Source: a virus. Taken from it: a stretch of DNA of 22,746 nucleotides. A program made the position numbers and the translations under genes. Of the stretch, positions 19,563 to 22,746 are shown piece by piece. The stretch's first letter is position 1; the number at the start of each line of letters is the position of its first letter. The stretch covers positions 1 to 22,746 of the IMG/VR virus record IMGVR_UViG_3300001533_002814; one strand, written 5' to 3'. A model generated the notes under the pieces. That model searched no databases, was not told where the DNA came from, and saw only the letters and a program-made list of their open reading frames with translations.

Positions 19563-21449
19563 TTAATTAGTACCCAATTTTTTCTCGATCCACGCCCATG
19601 AATCTTCTTTCTGTTTTTTATTTTCCCTTTTAATCCTCCTTTCTTTTTGTTGTTGTTCGGCCGCCCGGTCAAATCGCGTCTTCTGAATACGCTCACCCGG
19701 CAATATTATTTTATCGGCTTTGCTTATTTTTTCATTGATTTCCGTCATTACATCTTTGATAATCTTTCGCTTGAATTCGATCCGCTCCCTTGTTAGCGCA
19801 GGATCCTTCATCGATGAGTAAATATAAGGTGTCGCTGTACATATAAACTTATTCTTATAAAACACCTGGATAAATGTCCGATCTGCTGGATCGTAACGCA
19901 CCTCAACATTTCTTCCTATCAAATCGACTAACTTCGCATCATAATATTGTTCATTATTAATGCGAATGCCGATCTTTGAAACCTTGCGTTGCGCCGGCAT
20001 CAGAAATAAAATATCTGCCGAAATTTTAGTTATCGTTGCCGGCTCATATCCATTATTTAAACACGTCTGGAAAGTTTCCACTGGACTCATACCCCGCATT
20101 CCCCTTCCTCCATGCGAAGTATTATTATACTTTTTGACTACCTCAAGCACAAATTGCCAGAATTCATCAATCTTAATATAGCTTTTCTGTTTCCGTATCA
20201 GCTTCAATTCATCTTTATCAGGATCTTCAAGACTACCAACCCGATTTCCAGACCAACCCGGAATCCCTTTGGCTAAAAGTCCCCGTTCAATTTCTTGAAA
20301 TGTCCTTTCAATGAGTTTCGCCTGGCTATTTCTAACAATCGCGCGTATCTGATTAACATCCAACTCTGAATAAATACCTCGATATTCCTTTTCAAAAGCG
20401 TTCTCAAACCACATCTGAAATTCTGCATCATTTGAGCGCACCTTAATATCCAATAACCCGCCGGCTGTCAAATAATTCGACAACTCTGGCTTGCCCCAAT
20501 CTGTATAGACAGAACCGGGAATTCCGTAAATACCCAGATTATCATCATCATCGACAATTCCCATTCTTAATGCCTTGCCAATTGTAAACCTATTATAATC
20601 TTCATCCATTGCGACACCGCTGACCCCCCGTGTTTTCAAATCCTGCCATAAATATCCGGTAGGTCTGAATATCCTATCATCAGCCGGATCCAAAACAAAA
20701 AAGTTGAACCTGTGCTGATCGCCGACCCAAAATTCATTCGCTTCCAGATCGCTATAATCTCTCAATACCGGTGGTCCAACTTCCGTATCCAGCCCCCGCC
20801 GTCCCCGGCGACGGTAAATATCAAGTTTATCAGGTAACTCCTTGATTATCCTTTGTAAGCTCCGTAAACTGCCGATCTTTGCTCCCATAGCTTCCGCCTG
20901 CATCGAAACTCGATAATATATCTCCTTAACTGTAAGCCGCCGTCCTTTTTTGAGAAAAAACCCGATGGCCATCTCCATAACTTCATCATCCCAGCTCCTC
21001 AATTCGCCTATATCAGACCGTTTCTTCCTCGCAAAAGCCATCGGGCTACGTTGTTTCTGATATTCCCCAAGCCAACGATACAGCGTGCGAGATGATATAT
21101 CAGATTGTTTCGCTATCTTCGCTATCCATTCACCTTTCCTAACACCTTCCGGGCTCATCGCCCGCTCACAAATTATTTTTCTGTTTACCAATACGGCCCG
21201 ACGCCCATCATCAAGAAAATCGCTCTCTGATCGACTTTCATTGCCGCCATATTTCGATTTATAATATCGTATCTGCGCCTCTGGCGTAAGCTCGGAAAAA
21301 TGAATGAAATATTTTCTTATCCCATTAGAAAGAATAGAAGTCTGTATTTTGTTATAGTTACCTGCTTCGATCCTTAATCTAATAGCACGGTCTGTCAGTC
21401 TTTCAAATTCAGCAGTTTCCTCTGTGGTAAGATATATACCATTCCCCAT
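19563..21449 (-). CDS. A: MuA-like DDE transposase
   Basis: The 628-residue product is a Mu-type transposase. Residues 1-70 form an end- or enhancer-binding domain (YLTTEETAEFERLTDRAIRL). A helix-turn-helix, DISSRTLYRWLGEYQKQ, lies at ~117-133, followed by a second DNA-binding region to ~225. The RNase H-like core carries the DDE triad: Asp244 (WVGDQHRF), Asp317 (YTDWGKPE) and Glu381 in SQAKLIERTFQEIE, with spacings like Mu (D269, D336, E392). A beta-barrel follows near 500-545 (NVEVRYDPADRTFIQVFYKN), and a basic tail (DRAAEQQQKERRIKRENKKQ) would contact MuB. It cuts and joins phage ends for integration and replicative transposition. The length is slightly below MuA (663). Confidence 0.95.
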   Translation of the reverse strand: MGNGIYLTTEETAEFERLTDRAIRLRIEAGNYNKIQTSILSNGIRKYFIHFSELTPEAQIRYYKSKYGGNESRSESDFLDDGRRAVLVNRKIICERAMSPEGVRKGEWIAKIAKQSDISSRTLYRWLGEYQKQRSPMAFARKKRSDIGELRSWDDEVMEMAIGFFLKKGRRLTVKEIYYRVSMQAEAMGAKIGSLRSLQRIIKELPDKLDIYRRRGRRGLDTEVGPPVLRDYSDLEANEFWVGDQHRFNFFVLDPADDRIFRPTGYLWQDLKTRGVSGVAMDEDYNRFTIGKALRMGIVDDDDNLGIYGIPGSVYTDWGKPELSNYLTAGGLLDIKVRSNDAEFQMWFENAFEKEYRGIYSELDVNQIRAIVRNSQAKLIERTFQEIERGLLAKGIPGWSGNRVGSLEDPDKDELKLIRKQKSYIKIDEFWQFVLEVVKKYNNTSHGGRGMRGMSPVETFQTCLNNGYEPATITKISADILFLMPAQRKVSKIGIRINNEQYYDAKLVDLIGRNVEVRYDPADRTFIQVFYKNKFICTATPYIYSSMKDPALTRERIEFKRKIIKDVMTEINEKISKADKIILPGERIQKTRFDRAAEQQQKERRIKRENKKQKEDSWAWIEKKLGTN

Positions 21450-21469
21450 TTTCGATCCAAGTTGTTTTA

Positions 21470-21721
21470 TTAGTTGTAGGAAATATTTTCTTGACTTTGA
21501 CGTGTAAAGTAATTATTTTCACCATTAGAATAGCGGGTATATAGTCGGTTAAAACATTTCCACACATCTTTACCAGGAGCAAGCCCATAAATAACCTGGT
21601 AAATATATTGACGGCTATATCCCAACGATCTGGCTATATCAGCCTGACTCAAATCAAAATCGATGAGCATTTTTTTTATTACTTTAGGATCACGCGGACA
21701 TGATTTTAGCTTTGTTTTCAT
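21470..21721 (-). CDS. ner: Ner-like helix-turn-helix regulator
   Basis: This 83-residue protein contains LSQADIARSLGYSRQYIYQV, a helix-turn-helix of the XRE/Ner-like type. It is encoded first in the early transcript, divergent from the repressor, exactly where Mu encodes Ner. Ner represses the early promoter and the repressor gene to allow lytic growth. A clean ribosome binding site (CAGGGAG) precedes the ATG. Sequence similarity to Ner proper cannot be judged by eye; position, size and fold support the call. Confidence 0.75.
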   Translation of the reverse strand: MKTKLKSCPRDPKVIKKMLIDFDLSQADIARSLGYSRQYIYQVIYGLAPGKDVWKCFNRLYTRYSNGENNYFTRQSQENISYN

Positions 21722-21768
21722 GGAATCTCCCTGGTAAATATTAAAAACATAATATTAGAATACTGCTC

Positions 21769-21802
21769 TTATGATTATAATAAATATTTTTGTATTTGTC
21801 AA
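21769..21802 (-). promoter_or_regulatory. Early promoter with consensus sigma-70 boxes
   Basis: On the minus strand TTGACA (21797-21802) and TATAAT (21774-21779) match the sigma-70 consensus at all 12 positions with a 17-base spacer. A near palindrome TTATGATTATAATAA (21769-21783) covers the -10 and is a likely operator for the repressor or Ner. The promoter drives the Ner-like, MuA and MuB genes. On the plus strand, TTGTAT (21789-21794) and TAAAAT (about 21812-21817) suggest a weaker, overlapping promoter for the repressor with a very short leader. Confidence 0.9.
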
Positions 21803-21829
21803 GACTTTTTTTTAAAATATTGTGAAAAA

Positions 21830-22288
21830 ATGAATATAAAAAATAAAAGAATAAATGAGTTATTGAAAATACTCAATATAAATCAAAAAGAATTCTGTGA
21901 AAAAACAGGAATAAAACAAAGTAGAATGTCCCAAATTATGTCTGGTAAGATTAAACCGGGCATCGACGTTTTAGAATTGATTAATAAGACATTTGATGTA
22001 AGATTAAGATGGCTACTAGGTGGAGAATATCCTATATTTAAATCTGATTTGGAAGAAAAGGGAATTGTATCTGATGAAGTTGTTTATTTGTCAGATAATA
22101 AAGAATTTAATCTAGATGGTATTGAAGAATTGATTCCTTTCTTAGAATCATATAAAAAAATCAAACAAAACATGGAGAAGAAAATCAAATCAGGAGATGA
22201 TATCACCCAAATATTAAAACATCTCTCAAAAAGGGAAAGAGAGATGTTAATATTTTTGATAAATATCAACAAATCTGGACAAAAATAA
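21830..22288 (+). CDS. c: Phage repressor (XRE family), lysogeny control
   Basis: The 152-residue product has an N-terminal XRE helix-turn-helix, QKEFCEKTGIKQSRMSQIMS, ending IKPGIDVLELINKTFDVRLR, followed by WLLGGEYPIF as in many phage repressors. The C-terminal part is helical and charged (FLESYKKIKQNMEKKIKSGD; ILKHLSKREREMLIFLI) and probably dimerises; there is no peptidase domain for RecA-mediated cleavage. It is the only sizeable plus-strand gene and diverges from the early operon, like Mu c. It is markedly AT-rich. No clear ribosome binding site precedes the ATG, so low or leaderless translation is likely. Confidence 0.85.
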   Translation: MNIKNKRINELLKILNINQKEFCEKTGIKQSRMSQIMSGKIKPGIDVLELINKTFDVRLRWLLGGEYPIFKSDLEEKGIVSDEVVYLSDNKEFNLDGIEELIPFLESYKKIKQNMEKKIKSGDDITQILKHLSKREREMLIFLININKSGQK

Positions 22289-22651
22289 ACAATTAAAAAT
22301 CGAAAAAAAACCACCTAAGTCACTTCCGCATGATTTTTTTTAATTATATTTGCAAGATACTTGTTATTTTAGGTTTAACTGACTTCCGCATCGACTTCCG
22401 CATGATTTTTGATGTTTTTCTTTCTTAATATCTTGTTTTGCATGCTTTTACCACACTTCCGCATAAGATGTCACAAGGTCTAACCGCTTTTTTTTCAGTA
22501 TATTATGTTTTATCGCTTTATTTCTGCATTGCATTTTCCACTATGTGCAAGTCCCTATTTTTCAATCACTCAAACACCCTAATCTTTTCCGCCCCCCAAA
22601 AAATAATTTTCCCTGTTATTGTGTCGTTAGGGCTCCTTTTCTACATTTCAT
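22289..22651. other. Non-coding left-end region of the phage
   Basis: The 363 bases between the repressor stop and the end repeats contain no convincing gene. An open hydrophobic frame on the plus strand overlaps the end repeats and has no ribosome binding site. The stretch holds the four 10-bp repeats at 22322-22464 and T-rich, probably bendable DNA. A weak third end-like site, CCTGTTATTGTGTCGTTA (22612-22629), shares about two thirds of its bases with the 19-bp end repeat. Confidence 0.6.
22322..22464 (+). repeat. Four copies of ACTTCCGCAT, regularly spaced
   Basis: ACTTCCGCAT occurs at 22322, 22382, 22394 and 22455, all in the same orientation, with start-to-start distances of 60, 12 and 61 bases. 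The first and third copies share a longer 17-base stretch, ACTTCCGCATGATTTTT. The 60/61-base distances are close to six helical turns, so the sites would lie on the same face of the helix. This looks like an array of protein-binding sites, either for the repressor or for the N-terminal domain of the transposase. Confidence 0.8.
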
Positions 22652-22746
22652 TGACATTTATTTTGTCGCCAAGTTTTTTTATAAACAACTACCCTTATTG
22701 TATTTAAAACAGTTTTCTTTTTTGACATTTATTTTGTCGCCCCACA
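22652..22746 (-). repeat. attL: Phage left end (attL) with two 19-bp transposase sites
   Basis: TGACATTTATTTTGTCGCC occurs twice, at 22652-22670 and 22723-22741, 71 bases apart. Read on the minus strand, the window starts TGTGGGGCGACAAAATAAAT, that is, a 5'-TG terminus followed within 5 bases by the outer site, as at the ends of Mu-family elements. Within each site TGACA and TGTCG form an imperfect dyad. In Mu, the left end likewise has several MuA sites next to the repressor. The exact coincidence with the window edge fits a contig ending where random host flanks begin. Confidence 0.75.

Noticed and set aside
22438-22707. Plus-strand hydrophobic open frame of 89 codons near the right end
   Set aside because: It has no ribosome binding site, runs through the transposase end repeat, and its hydrophobicity follows from T-rich DNA.

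Overview
The window is one end of a transposable (Mu-like) bacteriophage. It carries the replication and transposition genes, the DNA-packaging and head genes, and the start of the tail genes. Apart from the repressor and one tiny membrane protein, all genes lie on the minus strand, so the phage map is read here from right to left. The order repressor, divergent small helix-turn-helix protein, DDE transposase (MuA), AAA+ ATPase (MuB), Gam, GemA (gp16), terminase, portal, MuF and capsid is that of Mu-like phages.

Right end, 21.8-22.75 kb: the last bases of the window look like the phage left end itself. Read on the minus strand they start 5'-TG and carry two copies of a 19-bp sequence, as transposase-bound phage ends do. 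Inside lie four copies of a 10-bp repeat with regular spacing, then the XRE repressor on the plus strand, then a consensus sigma-70 promoter driving the early genes leftwards. 17-21.7 kb: early/middle genes (Ner-like, MuA, a small Cys protein, MuB, two overlapping membrane peptides, a 64-nt tRNA-like element, a membrane peptide, Gam). 13.5-17 kb: a Zn-finger protein, GemA, small terminase, an unexpected sulfotransferase-like gene, a coiled-coil peptide and the large terminase. 8.3-13.5 kb: small Cys proteins, an anchored beta-domain protein, portal, a lipoprotein, a membrane protein, MuF with a C-terminal nuclease-like domain and a possible immunity partner, and a zinc ribbon. 7-8.3 kb: an exported protein, a plus-strand mini membrane protein and a coiled-coil Zn protein ending at a strong terminator. 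0-7 kb: a late promoter region, XkdF-type protease/scaffold, major capsid, connector and tail-completion genes, an exported protein, two tandem tail-tube-like paralogues, and a repeat-rich fibre gene that runs off the left edge with a broken reading frame.

Host: the sequence is AT-rich and has strong GGAGG-type Shine-Dalgarno sites. It encodes several proteins with Sec signal peptides ending before Gln (..YGQ, ..IAQ) and fibre repeats of a type common in Bacteroidota-related phages. I infer a member of the FCB superphylum outside Bacteroidota proper, probably an uncultured lineage known from metagenomes. This is an inference, not a measurement.

Most interesting points: a MuF protein fused to a BECR-like toxin domain followed by a small candidate immunity gene; a sulfotransferase between the terminase genes; end repeats resembling TnsB-type sites; a minimal tRNA-like element; two nested-palindrome elements in intergenic positions; and an unusually large set of exported proteins for a phage. 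No endolysin, Mor/C activator, sheath or tape measure is visible in this part.
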